Part shown: in pieces, positions 7,216 to 16,168 of the stretch
Layout of the letters: every line of letters begins with the position of its first letter
Position numbering within the stretch: the stretch's first letter is position 1
Assembly: GCA_035949055.1 (NCBI GenBank)
Contig: DASZIO010000022.1
Coordinates: 1 to 64,000 of the forward strand
Direction of reading: 5' to 3'
Length of the DNA: 64,000 nt
DNA from: Bog-756 sp035949055
GTDB taxonomy: Bacteria; Actinomycetota; Acidimicrobiia; Acidimicrobiales; RAAP-2
Notes under the pieces: generated by a model
Told to the model about the DNA's origin: nothing
What the model saw: only the letters and a program-made list of their open reading frames with translations
The model's database searches: none
Program-made: the position numbers and the translations under genes

Positions 7216-8010
7216 TCAGCCGGGCTGGGCGTGTGACGCCACGTAGGCCGCGGTGCCCGACAGGAAGCCGGCCACGTCGGCCGCCTTGCCCGACGCCAGC
7301 TCGCCGAAGTATGCCGGCACGTACACCTGTACCGCACCTGCCTCCAGTGCGTCGAAGACCCCGTCGACGAGCTCGCTCACCGGCACCGCGTCCACCGCGG
7401 CGATCACCGGGTCGTTGTCGGGCAGGGAGAACAGCTCGGTGTCGACCAGCCCCGGGTAGACGACGAGCACCTTGATGCCGCTCTGCCACAGGTCGACCGC
7501 CATCGACTCGCTGAACGCCGTCAGCGCCGCCTTGGACGCGTCGTAGGCGGATTCGCCGGGGGAACTGAGCGTGGCGGCCACCGACGAGATGTTGATGATG
7601 CGGCCGCTGCCCCGCTCGAGCATGTGGGGGAGCAGGTTCAGCGTCAGCCGGACCGGGCTCAGGTAGTTGATGTTCATCACCGCGTCGACCGTGGCCATGT
7701 CCAACTTCGACACGTGGCGTCGCTTGGGGATGCCAGCGTTGTTGACCAGGATGTCGACACCGCCGAGCTCGGCCACGGCCTCGGCGGCCAGGGCGTCGAC
7801 CTGAGCCGGCTGGGAGAGGTCGCAGAGCCAACGTCGTGACTCGGGGGCATGGATGCGGCAGCGGGCCAGCACATCGTCGAGACGGTCCTGGCGGCGGGCG
7901 CAGATGCCCACGGTCGCACCCCGACGGGCGAACTCCTCGGCCAACCCGGCGCCGATGCCCGATGAAGCTCCCGTCACCAGTACCCGCTGGCCGCTCACGT
8001 CCATGGCCAT
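7216..8010 (-). CDS. Short-chain dehydrogenase/reductase, classical SDR
   Basis: This 264-residue NAD(P)-dependent oxidoreductase has the Rossmann T-G-A-S-S-G-I-G motif at its start, N-N-A-G, catalytic serine in I-S-S-V, Y-D-A-S-K as the YxxxK pair and a P-G-L-V-D-T-E-L segment. Three consecutive in-frame ATG codons are possible starts. The third (8008-8010) is best spaced from a GAGGAG Shine-Dalgarno sequence. The C-terminal stretch is mildly hydrophobic. It is transcribed towards the preceding acyl-CoA dehydrogenase and away from the PH-domain pair. Substrate unknown. Confidence 0.85.
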   Translation of the reverse strand: MAMDVSGQRVLVTGASSGIGAGLAEEFARRGATVGICARRQDRLDDVLARCRIHAPESRRWLCDLSQPAQVDALAAEAVAELGGVDILVNNAGIPKRRHVSKLDMATVDAVMNINYLSPVRLTLNLLPHMLERGSGRIINISSVAATLSSPGESAYDASKAALTAFSESMAVDLWQSGIKVLVVYPGLVDTELFSLPDNDPVIAAVDAVPVSELVDGVFDALEAGAVQVYVPAYFGELASGKAADVAGFLSGTAAYVASHAQPG

Positions 8011-8122
8011 CATCATTCTCCTCGTTCGGCGGTGTCCGAGCGGCATGATACGCAGGGGCCGGAGGGCGCGCCGGGCGGCGCTGACCCGGGGGCGTGTGCA
8101 GCGCCCGGTAGGGTCAGGAGAA

Positions 8123-8611
8123 ATGGACAGCCCGTTCGCCCCTCCCCGGGACCACACCTGGCAGCGGGTGTCACCGCGGTTGGGCCGGATGCGCCGGACG
8201 GTACTCGCCTGCGTCGGCGTCCCGTTCGGGGCTGCGGTCGCCGCGGCCTGCGCGGTGGGGTCGCCCACTGCCGGCCTGTCCGTGGCGATTGTCGCGCTGG
8301 TCTTGGTGGTCATGGCCTGGGTCGCGATCGGGCGGAACCAGCGCTCGTGGGGCTACGCCGAGCGGGCCGATGACCTCCTCGTCACCCACGGTGCCATGTT
8401 CAAGAAGCTCACCGTCGTGCCGTACGGCCGGATGCAGCTCGTCGATGTCGAGGCTGGTCCCATCGAGCGGTCCTTCGGATTGGTCAGCGTCAAGTTGCAC
8501 ACCGCGGCGGCCACCACCGACGCCAAGGTCCGCGGGCTCACGCCGGACACCGCCACCCGGCTCCGTGACCGGCTCACCGAGCTGGGCGAGGCGCATGCCA
8601 GCGGGCTCTGA
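8123..8611 (+). CDS. PH-domain membrane protein, YdbS-like
   Basis: This 162-residue protein has two predicted transmembrane helices (about residues 27-72: V-L-A-C-V-G-V-P-F-G-A and V-A-I-V-A-L-V-L-V-V-M). A bacterial PH domain (DUF304/bPH2 type) follows with V-P-Y-G-R-M-Q-L-V-D-V and K-L-H-T-A-A-A. This family typically occurs as a YdbS/YdbT pair in the cell membrane, and the partner follows directly with a 17-nt overlap. Start ATG 8123 has a good CAGGAG Shine-Dalgarno sequence. In other bacteria such proteins have been linked to membrane-protein quality control or toxin tolerance, but function here is unknown. Confidence 0.82.
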   Translation: MDSPFAPPRDHTWQRVSPRLGRMRRTVLACVGVPFGAAVAAACAVGSPTAGLSVAIVALVLVVMAWVAIGRNQRSWGYAERADDLLVTHGAMFKKLTVVPYGRMQLVDVEAGPIERSFGLVSVKLHTAAATTDAKVRGLTPDTATRLRDRLTELGEAHASGL

Positions 8612-9986
8612 GCCACCGAGAGCGGACCGGCCGGCCGTCGATCAGCACGAGGAGGTCTTTCGCCTCCATCCGCTCACGCCGATCGCCCTCGGGGGCCGCG
8701 TGCTCGGCCTGGTGGCCGCCTTCTCGTTCTTCAGCCTGATCCGGCAGCGCACCGGTGAGGGAGGGGTGAACTGGGTTCCGTACGCCATCTACGCGGCCGT
8801 GGCTCTGGCCGTGGTGGTACGGGGCTTCGTCAACGTGGCGGTCACTCGCTACCACCTGCTGGGTGGCGAACTCCGCATCGACTACGGGCTGTTCCAGAAG
8901 CAGTCGAAGCGGGTCCGGCTCAACCGGGTGCAGAGTGTGGATCTCCTGGAGCCGCTGGCCGCCCGCATCTTCGGCCTGGCCGAGCTCAAGGTGACCACCG
9001 CCGGCACCGAGCGCGCCGCCGTCCGGCTGCGCTACCTTGCTCTGCCGGTGGCCAGGGCGTTGCGCGCCGACCTGCTGGGCCGGTCGGTGGGGGCCGACGA
9101 GGCGGTGGCCGAGGCCCCCGAGCGACCCGTGCTCTCGGTCCCCCACGGCCGCCTGGTCCGGGCCGTGCTGCTCGAGATGGTCTCGTGGCGTCTGCTGCTG
9201 TTGTTGGCGGGGCCGGCGCTGGGCCTGCTCGGTCAGTCGAACGGGCATCGGCCCACCATCGGCCTCGGGGTGGCCCTGTTCGTCTCGTTCGCCGTGGTCA
9301 TCCTGCACGCCATCTGGCACCGGGTGAGCAGCTTGTGGGACTTCACCATCTCCGAATCGCCCGACGGTCTGCGCATCAGGCACGGGCTGCTCTCGACCAG
9401 CCGCCAGACGGTGCCGCCCGGCCGCATCCAGGCCATCCTGGTCCATCAGCCGATGTCGTGGCGCCTCTTCGGGTGGGCGCAGGTTCGGATGAACGTAGCC
9501 GGGTACGCCGGCAACGCCAACTCGAAGTCGACGATGCTGGTCCCGGTGACCGACCGGGCATATGCGCTCGCCCTCGTCGGCTGGGTGTCTGGCGGGATCG
9601 ACATCGACGCCGTGCCGATGTCTCGCCCGCCGGCCCGGGCCGCGCTCCGGGCACCGCTGTGGTGGAGGGGGCAGTGGGCCGGCTCGGATGAGCGGGTGTT
9701 CGTGGTCCGCCACGGGCTCCTCTCCCGCACGGTGGACGTCGTGCCCCACGAACGGACCCAGAGCGTCCGGCTGAGCGCGGGCCCCCTGCAACGGGCGCTG
9801 AGCCTCGCCACGGTGCACCTCGACTCGACCCGGGGGCCGGTCAAGACCCGGGCGAAGTACCGTGACGCCGGCCAGGCCCGCCACATGCTCGATTGCGAAG
9901 TCGAGTTGGGCCGGCAGGCCCGTGGGTACCTGGCCCCGACGTCACCGCTGCCGACGCCCGAGGGGGACCGGGCCCCCTCCAGCTGA
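8595..9986 (+). CDS. PH-domain membrane protein, YdbT-like
   Basis: This 463-residue membrane protein has repeated units of paired hydrophobic helices followed by bPH2 domains. PH-type signatures recur at R-V-R-L-N-R-V-Q-S-V-D, V-P-P-G-R-I-Q-A-I-L-V and V-V-P-H-E-R-T-Q-S-V-R, indicating three PH domains. It overlaps the YdbS-like gene by 17 nt, so the two are co-translated and probably form a complex. ATG 8595 was chosen because longer in-frame extensions lie fully inside the upstream gene. The C terminus is proline-rich and disordered. Confidence 0.82.
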   Translation: MPAGSEPPRADRPAVDQHEEVFRLHPLTPIALGGRVLGLVAAFSFFSLIRQRTGEGGVNWVPYAIYAAVALAVVVRGFVNVAVTRYHLLGGELRIDYGLFQKQSKRVRLNRVQSVDLLEPLAARIFGLAELKVTTAGTERAAVRLRYLALPVARALRADLLGRSVGADEAVAEAPERPVLSVPHGRLVRAVLLEMVSWRLLLLLAGPALGLLGQSNGHRPTIGLGVALFVSFAVVILHAIWHRVSSLWDFTISESPDGLRIRHGLLSTSRQTVPPGRIQAILVHQPMSWRLFGWAQVRMNVAGYAGNANSKSTMLVPVTDRAYALALVGWVSGGIDIDAVPMSRPPARAALRAPLWWRGQWAGSDERVFVVRHGLLSRTVDVVPHERTQSVRLSAGPLQRALSLATVHLDSTRGPVKTRAKYRDAGQARHMLDCEVELGRQARGYLAPTSPLPTPEGDRAPSS

Positions 9987-10236
9987 GTCCGTCGCGTCGC
10001 TGACTTGCGACCAGCTCGACCGGCTCCCGGTCAGGAGTGCGACCGGTCAGCGGCACCTACCGGTTCACGAGTCGGTGAGTACCGCCGCCTGTGCCCGTCG
10101 GTTCTCTGCGAGCGCCGGCGTGTAGCGGAGCGGTAGCCAGGCTGGGTCGAGTACCGTCGGTGATGGTGGCGTACCACGGCGAGGTCGGGTCCGTGGCCTG
10201 CGAGTAGGTGCGGACGATCTCGGGCCATTCGCCGAT

Positions 10237-11694
10237 TCAACCCAGTTGCCGAACTGCCACCTCGGTGGCAAAGACCCTGGTCCCGGCCTTGAGGGTGGCG
10301 GGCGTGAATTCCTGGAACGGATTGGCGGGACCGAGCGGCACGAGGATCCGGAGCCGGCCCTCCCCATCTGCGTCGAGGATCACGGTCCGCAAGCCCGACC
10401 CGCTCCGTATCTGGACCCGCTGAGCAGCGAACGGTGGGCACTCCGGCCGGGTGACGACGATCGCCGATCCGCTTCCGTACAAGGCGAATCCTCGGGCTCC
10501 GGCGTCGGCCAGCGTACTGAATTCGTCGGCGAGGCGATGCATGCGGACGTCCCATCCGTAGACCGAGTACGAGTCCTCGGCGGAGGTGTAGGTGAATGTC
10601 GGGGCCGGCACTGTGTTGTCGGCGAAGTCCGCCATCAACCTCGGGAGGACATCACGAAGGTCGCGGGCCCAGTAGGGGAAGGTGTGGGTTCCAGGTCCGT
10701 AGTCATCGAAGAAGCTGTGGATCCCGTCTGCCTGCAGCACGGTGTGGAACTGGACGGTCGACTCGTGGGCCAGCACCTCGATCCCGTCGACGCCGGTTCC
10801 GGGTGGATCAAGAGGTCCGGGCGCGCCGTTCCCCGTGTACAGGTACAGCTTGGTGTGCGCAAGGTTTGCCGCCAGCTGGGCCGGATCGTGGGCGCGCCAG
10901 TTGAGCTCCTCGGTCGTGTGGGGGCCGAATGTGGAGAACTCGCTTCCACCTTCCCCGGCGGCGCAGGCCGCGACCACGACGGTGGAGATCGGCTCGGCGA
11001 CGGCAGGTGGGTCGGTGAGGTCGTCGGCACCCGAGAACGTGGCGGATTCCCCGAAGAGATCCGGATGGCGGGCGGCGTAGCTGAGCGATCCGAACCCGCC
11101 CATCGACAGGCCGGCGATGGCTCGTTCCCCGCGGGTGTCGATGGTGCGGAAGTTGTGGTCGATCCAGGGAACCAGCTGGTCGACCTGGAACGTCTCCCAT
11201 TCAGGAGGGCCGCCGGCACCACTGTTGAACCAATTGGTCGAGGAGGCCGCCGACCCTCCTTCGGGCATGACCACGATGACCCCGGCGTGTGCCGTGGTCT
11301 GCTCGACTCGGCCGGCCTGGGTCCAGGCCATGTAGTCCAGCCCGTTGAACGGTCCATTGGGATCATTGGTTGCATTGCAACCGTGCAGCAGGTACAGCGA
11401 CGGATACCGTTGCCCCGGCTCATCGGCGTAGTCGCTCGGCAGGAGGACGTCGACGTGCACCGGTGCCGCCAGAGCATCGGTCTGCATCTTCACGTCCAAC
11501 AGGCGCGGATCCACCCGGCTGACCTGCTGCACCCGGATGCCGGCGAAGTCGACCAGGCCCGCTCGATCAGGGCGGTCTGCGGCCCTGGCGCCGGCCGGAC
11601 CGGAGACGGCGATGGTCAGGGTCAAGCCGACCGCGGCGGACAGGACTCCGACGATCCGGACCAACCGACCGCTCCCGACCGTCACCGATTTCAC
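10237..11694 (-). CDS. Secreted esterase, esterase D / antigen 85 family
   Basis: This 485-residue protein begins with a signal-like segment (basic start, then hydrophobic I-V-G-V-L-S-A-A-V-G-L and A-x-A before A-D-R-P-D). A PF00756-type esterase domain follows: Y-L-L-H-G-C, the nucleophile elbow G-L-S-M-G-G-F-G and a C-terminal H in G-I-H-S-F-F-D-D-Y. The last about 120 residues form an extra beta-rich domain. It starts at GTG 11694, overlapping the preceding SDR stop as GTGA, so it is the last gene of a coupled operon. The fold covers mycolyltransferases, S-formylglutathione hydrolase and feruloyl esterases; acyl transfer or lipid ester hydrolysis outside the cell is plausible. Coding-like sequence continues in frame for about 29 codons beyond the TGA. 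Confidence 0.8.
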   Translation of the reverse strand: MKSVTVGSGRLVRIVGVLSAAVGLTLTIAVSGPAGARAADRPDRAGLVDFAGIRVQQVSRVDPRLLDVKMQTDALAAPVHVDVLLPSDYADEPGQRYPSLYLLHGCNATNDPNGPFNGLDYMAWTQAGRVEQTTAHAGVIVVMPEGGSAASSTNWFNSGAGGPPEWETFQVDQLVPWIDHNFRTIDTRGERAIAGLSMGGFGSLSYAARHPDLFGESATFSGADDLTDPPAVAEPISTVVVAACAAGEGGSEFSTFGPHTTEELNWRAHDPAQLAANLAHTKLYLYTGNGAPGPLDPPGTGVDGIEVLAHESTVQFHTVLQADGIHSFFDDYGPGTHTFPYWARDLRDVLPRLMADFADNTVPAPTFTYTSAEDSYSVYGWDVRMHRLADEFSTLADAGARGFALYGSGSAIVVTRPECPPFAAQRVQIRSGSGLRTVILDADGEGRLRILVPLGPANPFQEFTPATLKAGTRVFATEVAVRQLG

Positions 11695-12521
11695 GAGGGC
11701 AAGGGGAGGGTACTCAGTCCGCCGTCGACCGCCAGCACCTGGCCCGTGATGTAGCTCGCCTCCTCGGAGAGCAGGAACACCGTGGCCGATGCCACCTCCC
11801 AGGCCGTCCCCTGGCGACCGAGCGGGATCCGAATCCGGTCGCGCTGGGGTCGGGCGCTCGAAACCCCTCGGCCCATCGGCGTGTCCATCAGACCGGGCGC
11901 CACGAGATTGGCGCGGACACCCCTGCGTGCGCCCTCCATGGCGACGTGCTTGCACAGTCCGATCAGTCCCGCCTTCGATGCGTCATAGGACGGTGAGAAG
12001 GTTCCGGGCCGCAGGCCGGCCACCGAGCCGATGAACACGATCGACCCACCATCGAGTCGGGGCATGGCGCTCCGGGCCACCAGAAAGTGCGATCGAAGGT
12101 TGACAGCCAACACGTCGTCCCAGGCCTCGGGACTGGTGCCGGCCAGTCCCACGCCGCTGCCGATGCCGACGTTCAGGACCAGACCGTCGATCGACCCCAT
12201 CGCATCGACGGCTTCGGCCACCAGGCGTTCGCAAGCGGCGGCGTCCCGGACGTCGCCTATCGTCGTTGACGCGACACCGCCGTGGCCGGCGATGGCGTCG
12301 ACGGTGTGGGCCGCGGCCTCGGGGTTGACGTCGGCCACGGAAACATTGGCGCCTTCGCGGGCTGCCACGATGGCGATGGCCTGGCCGTTGGCGGCGAGCC
12401 CACCGGGGTCCTTCGGCCCGCCCGCTCCGACTACGAGGACCCGGCGTCCCGCCAGGCGGCGGCCGGAGGTGGGGGCGTCTGTCGCACGCTCCGACCCGGT
12501 GCCGTCTTCGTGTGGGGTCAT
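11691..12521 (-). CDS. SDR oxidoreductase with extended glycine motif
   Basis: This 276-residue protein is a short-chain dehydrogenase with catalytic I-G-S-V, Y-D-A-S-K and N-L-V-A-P-G, and the family ending I-T-G-Q-V-L-A-V-D-G-G. The cofactor loop is unusual: V-V-G-A-G-G-P-K-D-P-G-G, then A-N-G-Q-A-I-A, longer than the classical TGxxxGxG. N-V-G-I-G replaces the usual N-N-A-G. ATG 12521 overlaps the stop of the sterol-desaturase gene as ATGA, and its own stop overlaps the esterase start as GTGA. This makes a tightly coupled three-gene unit, probably acting on one lipid-like substrate. Confidence 0.82.
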   Translation of the reverse strand: MTPHEDGTGSERATDAPTSGRRLAGRRVLVVGAGGPKDPGGLAANGQAIAIVAAREGANVSVADVNPEAAAHTVDAIAGHGGVASTTIGDVRDAAACERLVAEAVDAMGSIDGLVLNVGIGSGVGLAGTSPEAWDDVLAVNLRSHFLVARSAMPRLDGGSIVFIGSVAGLRPGTFSPSYDASKAGLIGLCKHVAMEGARRGVRANLVAPGLMDTPMGRGVSSARPQRDRIRIPLGRQGTAWEVASATVFLLSEEASYITGQVLAVDGGLSTLPLPS

Positions 12522-13675
12522 GCCGCGTGCCCGCTGTCCCCCCAGCTCGCTTCGGACTCGAGCTCGGCCCGATGGCGTGCGGCCCATCCCGGCCCTCGCA
12601 GGACGTAGGACAGTCGCTCGGACCAGCCGGTCGAACCCGCCACGTCGCGCAGCATGTCTGCGTACTCGTGGGTGATGATCCGGCCTGCGTTGAACGTGTT
12701 GATGTTCTTGGTCAAGCCGTACACTACGGTCTCACGCTCGGGCTCGAAGGTGCCGAACAAGCGGTCCCACACGATGAGGATGGAGCCGTGGTTGCGATCG
12801 AGGTACTGGCGGTTCGAGCCGTGGTGTACGCGGTGGTGCGACGGGGTGTTGAGCACCGCTTCGGGGGATCCGAGCCGGCCGACGGTCTCGGTATGGATCC
12901 AGAACTGGTAGAGCAGGTTGACGCCTCGGGCGGTTCCGACCAGACCCGGAGGGATGCCGAACAGGCACAGTGCCCCGTACGGCAGCGCGGTGCCGAGGGC
13001 ATCCGCCACCGGTTGCCGCAACGCGGTCGAGAGGTTGTAACGCTCGCTCGAGTGGTGCACGACGTGGAGCGCCCACATGTACCGGCTCTCGTGCATGAAC
13101 CGGTGGTTCCAGTAGTAGATGAAGTCCCAAACCACGATGGCGAGGGCCAGCGCCGCCGGTCCGCTCCGGCGCCGACGGAGAACTCGGTGACGCCACAGGC
13201 GGCCGGGGTTGGTGGCCTCGGCCCAGGCCGTGGTCACCGCCACTCCTCCGGCCACGACCGCGCTGACGCCGGCGACGGAGGCCACCCGGCGAGCCGTCGA
13301 CCGTTCCCCAGCCGGCGGCGGGGGCCCCGGCGTGGCGGGGTCTGCGCACCCGGGTGCGCCGGTCCGGCGAACCACCATGTCCGCTACCGTCGCCACTGCC
13401 CCGGCCCCGGCGGCCGCGGCTACCAGCCATTTGCCGTAGCGACCACGGCCAGGGGTGAGAGGCCGCAGCAACCTCGGAACGACCAGCGGTGCCACCAGGC
13501 TGCCCACCCCCATCGCCAGGCTGGCCACCGTGTCGCGCCGCTCGTAGTCGCCGGCCGTCGGTCCGACGGTGGCCGCCCTCCGCCGGAGCCAGAGGTACTC
13601 GGCGGCCATGCTGCCGAAGTAGAGAGGGACCGCGGCCACGGTGAGGTCGAGCGGCTCGTCCCGTCTGCGTCCCAT
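12518..13675 (-). CDS. Fatty acid hydroxylase / sterol desaturase superfamily membrane protein
   Basis: This 385-residue integral membrane protein shows all three histidine clusters of the diiron hydroxylase/desaturase superfamily: H191-x3-H195, H204-x2-H207-H208, and H280-H281-x2-H284-H285, plus a later N-H-G-S. N-terminal hydrophobic segments at about 10-30, 50-70 and 85-100 anchor it. These enzymes use O2 and a diiron centre to hydroxylate or desaturate lipids, sterols or carotenoids. ATG 13675 follows immediately on the stop codon of the upstream secreted-protein gene, and its end overlaps the SDR as ATGA. The regiochemistry and substrate cannot be told. Confidence 0.87.
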   Translation of the reverse strand: MGRRRDEPLDLTVAAVPLYFGSMAAEYLWLRRRAATVGPTAGDYERRDTVASLAMGVGSLVAPLVVPRLLRPLTPGRGRYGKWLVAAAAGAGAVATVADMVVRRTGAPGCADPATPGPPPPAGERSTARRVASVAGVSAVVAGGVAVTTAWAEATNPGRLWRHRVLRRRRSGPAALALAIVVWDFIYYWNHRFMHESRYMWALHVVHHSSERYNLSTALRQPVADALGTALPYGALCLFGIPPGLVGTARGVNLLYQFWIHTETVGRLGSPEAVLNTPSHHRVHHGSNRQYLDRNHGSILIVWDRLFGTFEPERETVVYGLTKNINTFNAGRIITHEYADMLRDVAGSTGWSERLSYVLRGPGWAARHRAELESEASWGDSGHAA

Positions 13676-16024
13676 CTATCGCCTCACGAACAGATCGTAG
13701 GTTACCGGTGGCGCGGCCGCGTCCGGTACCGAGGCCGTGAGGAGCAGCGGGCCGATGGTGGAGGGGGCGGTGGCCCGGCCGCTCGACACCAACCCCCGCC
13801 CATCGGTCAGAACGGTGGGCGACGCGCAATGGCAGCGGTCGAAGGTGGGACCACCTGCTCCGCCAGAGAAGGTGACCGGCACCCCGGCCAACGGAGCCCC
13901 CAGGGAGCTGGTCACCATGGCGGTCACATTCCGCACCGAGCGTCCGGTGCTCACGACCTGCGGGGTGCCCGACACCGGCGACACATTGAGAGCCGGCGGT
14001 ACGGCGGTGACCCCGGCAACCACCGCAGGCGGGGGAACGGTCTCGGTGGAGAGGCTCCAGTCCGACTCTAAGGCCAGCACGATGAGGCCGTCGACGGTGA
14101 CGGATGGGGCGGACGAGGGTGGGTACGCCTGGATGCGCACACCGCTGATCGGTTCCCCCTGCCACCCCGCCGGGAGCTTGACGACCGTGCGGAAGTGGCC
14201 GGTACCGTGCGCCGGGTAGCCCGAATGGAAGTCGCTGGCGTACCAGGTCGGCCCGTTGGCCAGTTGCAGCTCGACGGCCAGGGAGGCAACGCCGGTTCCC
14301 GACGCGCTGAGATCGATGGTGGCGTACTGGCGGGCGTCGCCCGGCGCGGGGGACCGTGGATCGGTGGACACGTCCCCGTACCACCGGGCTACTTCTTCGC
14401 CGGATATGCGATAGGTGAACGGGTTGGCGTCCATCACCGACTCCCGGGTCTGGCCGGCCGCCGGCCCCGCCACCGGGGCCAGTTGGAACCGGAAGGGCGT
14501 GGTGCCCGCGTCGGAGAAGTCGTTGTTTCCCGTGGCGTCGCGCAGGATCGGGTGATGACCGTCCCAGGATCCGGTGAATGGAACGTCAACTTCCTGGATG
14601 GCTCCCTGGCTGTCGGGGAAGCCGGTGGACGGCTCGCCTCCCCACAGGTAGCTGGCCCCCGAGGTGTTACCGTCGCTGGCAACCGTGAACGAGATGGCGT
14701 CTTCGATGTCGGTCATGCGCCCCCAGGTACCCCATTCGAGGAAGGGTACGAAGCCGGTGCCGGCATCCTCGTGGCTCCAGATCACCGTGTACGAGAGCCG
14801 GGTGGACCCGCCGTCCTCGGGGGTGGCGGTGGCGTCGATCAGCAGAGGGACGTCGTGGAGAGCCGAAGTCGATCGCCCGTACATCACGGGCGCGTAGGCG
14901 GTGACCAGGTACTGCGGGTTGGTCGGGCCGACCACCTCGAGCTCGGCGTCGACCACGTCGGCTCGCGGCACCCTGGTACCCGCGGGCCACGAAAGCCCCG
15001 ACACGTCGTGTGACGGTTCGGCGCTCACCGTCACCCGGTACGCGTCGGCGGTGGTCACCGGCCCGGTGAATCCGGCATAGGTGAAGGGACTGGCCCCGGC
15101 GAAGAGCACGAACTGCTGCGTTCCGACAGCGAGGGACCGGGTGAGGTCGGTGAGGGTCACGTCGACCACGATGGAGCTGGGCACACGGGCTCCCCACGAG
15201 GTTGCCGGGGCGGACAGCGCCAGGCGGAGCAGACCCTCGCCGGCCAACGGGGTCACCGGGACCACCGGCGTGGGGAAGACGGCGGTGTACGGACCGGTGA
15301 TCGCCCCAGCCGCGGTGAGATCGCCCGCGGGGGCCGCCGCTATCCCGAACACCACTGGTCGGCCCGGCGTAGCCGACCGGCCGGGGCCCGTCCCCGCTCT
15401 TGGGGCGAGGCTTGGGCCGGCGGGCTGCGCCGCCGTCGTGGTCACGCCCGATGGCGACCGGGTGGGCGGTCCGCCCAGCACCGGATCCCACGAGTCGTCC
15501 GGCGGGGTGCAGGCGTGGTGGGCCGAGCAGGCGTTGGCGGAGAAAGTGATGTCGCCGACCAGCACGGTCGGTCCGCCGGTCGAGTACACCGACTCGATGG
15601 CGATGAAGCACTGCACGGAACGGCAGTCGCTGGCCCCGAGCGCGGTAGTGAGGACGGCCTGCGGCTGCAGCGTGGTCGCCGCCACTCCGCCCGCGTCCAC
15701 CGTCACCACCGCGTTGTGGCGCCCATCGCAGCCGTCCGAAGGAGTTTGCCCCCGGGCGAGCAGTGTGAACGCGGTCGGATCGCACTCGGCGACCACGTAC
15801 GTGCTGCCGGCGCTGGCTCCGGTGAGGACGACCGAGACCGCCTGGTCGTCGACCAGGCCGTTCGAGGGCGTCACGGTGAGTGCGGCCGCCGGTGCCGCTG
15901 CGCCCGACGGGCCCGGGGCGCCGGCCACCGCCATGGTCGCGGCGAGCACCATCACCGCCCCGATCAGGGCGGCGTAGCTGCCGGGCCGGACCAAGGCCGG
16001 CCCGGCCCGGCCATTGCGCGCCAC
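13676..16024 (-). CDS. Secreted multidomain protein, neocarzinostatin-like and Ig-like domains
   Basis: This 782-residue protein has an export signal (hydrophobic A-A-L-I-G-A-V-M-V-L-A-A-T-M-A-V-A-G-A, cleavage near residue 45). A domain beginning L-T-V-T-P-S-N-G-L-V-D-D-Q with A-E-C-D-P follows, resembling the neocarzinostatin/macromomycin fold common in secreted actinobacterial proteins. A long central beta-rich region of unknown family comes next. Residues about 690-780 look like an invasin/Big-type Ig domain (V-T-A-M-V-T-S-S-L-G-A-P-L-A-G-V-P-V-T-F). GTG 16024 has an AGGGGGGA Shine-Dalgarno sequence. It ends directly before the sterol-desaturase ATG and so probably heads that operon. Likely cell-surface; no enzymatic motif was found. 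Confidence 0.75.
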   Translation of the reverse strand: MARNGRAGPALVRPGSYAALIGAVMVLAATMAVAGAPGPSGAAAPAAALTVTPSNGLVDDQAVSVVLTGASAGSTYVVAECDPTAFTLLARGQTPSDGCDGRHNAVVTVDAGGVAATTLQPQAVLTTALGASDCRSVQCFIAIESVYSTGGPTVLVGDITFSANACSAHHACTPPDDSWDPVLGGPPTRSPSGVTTTAAQPAGPSLAPRAGTGPGRSATPGRPVVFGIAAAPAGDLTAAGAITGPYTAVFPTPVVPVTPLAGEGLLRLALSAPATSWGARVPSSIVVDVTLTDLTRSLAVGTQQFVLFAGASPFTYAGFTGPVTTADAYRVTVSAEPSHDVSGLSWPAGTRVPRADVVDAELEVVGPTNPQYLVTAYAPVMYGRSTSALHDVPLLIDATATPEDGGSTRLSYTVIWSHEDAGTGFVPFLEWGTWGRMTDIEDAISFTVASDGNTSGASYLWGGEPSTGFPDSQGAIQEVDVPFTGSWDGHHPILRDATGNNDFSDAGTTPFRFQLAPVAGPAAGQTRESVMDANPFTYRISGEEVARWYGDVSTDPRSPAPGDARQYATIDLSASGTGVASLAVELQLANGPTWYASDFHSGYPAHGTGHFRTVVKLPAGWQGEPISGVRIQAYPPSSAPSVTVDGLIVLALESDWSLSTETVPPPAVVAGVTAVPPALNVSPVSGTPQVVSTGRSVRNVTAMVTSSLGAPLAGVPVTFSGGAGGPTFDRCHCASPTVLTDGRGLVSSGRATAPSTIGPLLLTASVPDAAAPPVTYDLFVRR

Positions 16025-16168
16025 GTCATCCCCCCTTCGGCAGCTCAGGCCCGTGTACGGGCCGAGCCTCGGTCAGCACAAACTACCGGCGAATGAGCGG
16101 TCGAGCGCGAAGGACGACCCAATGGCGGCGGGCGAGGTCGGGCCCCACCTCACATCGGGCGGTGGGGC

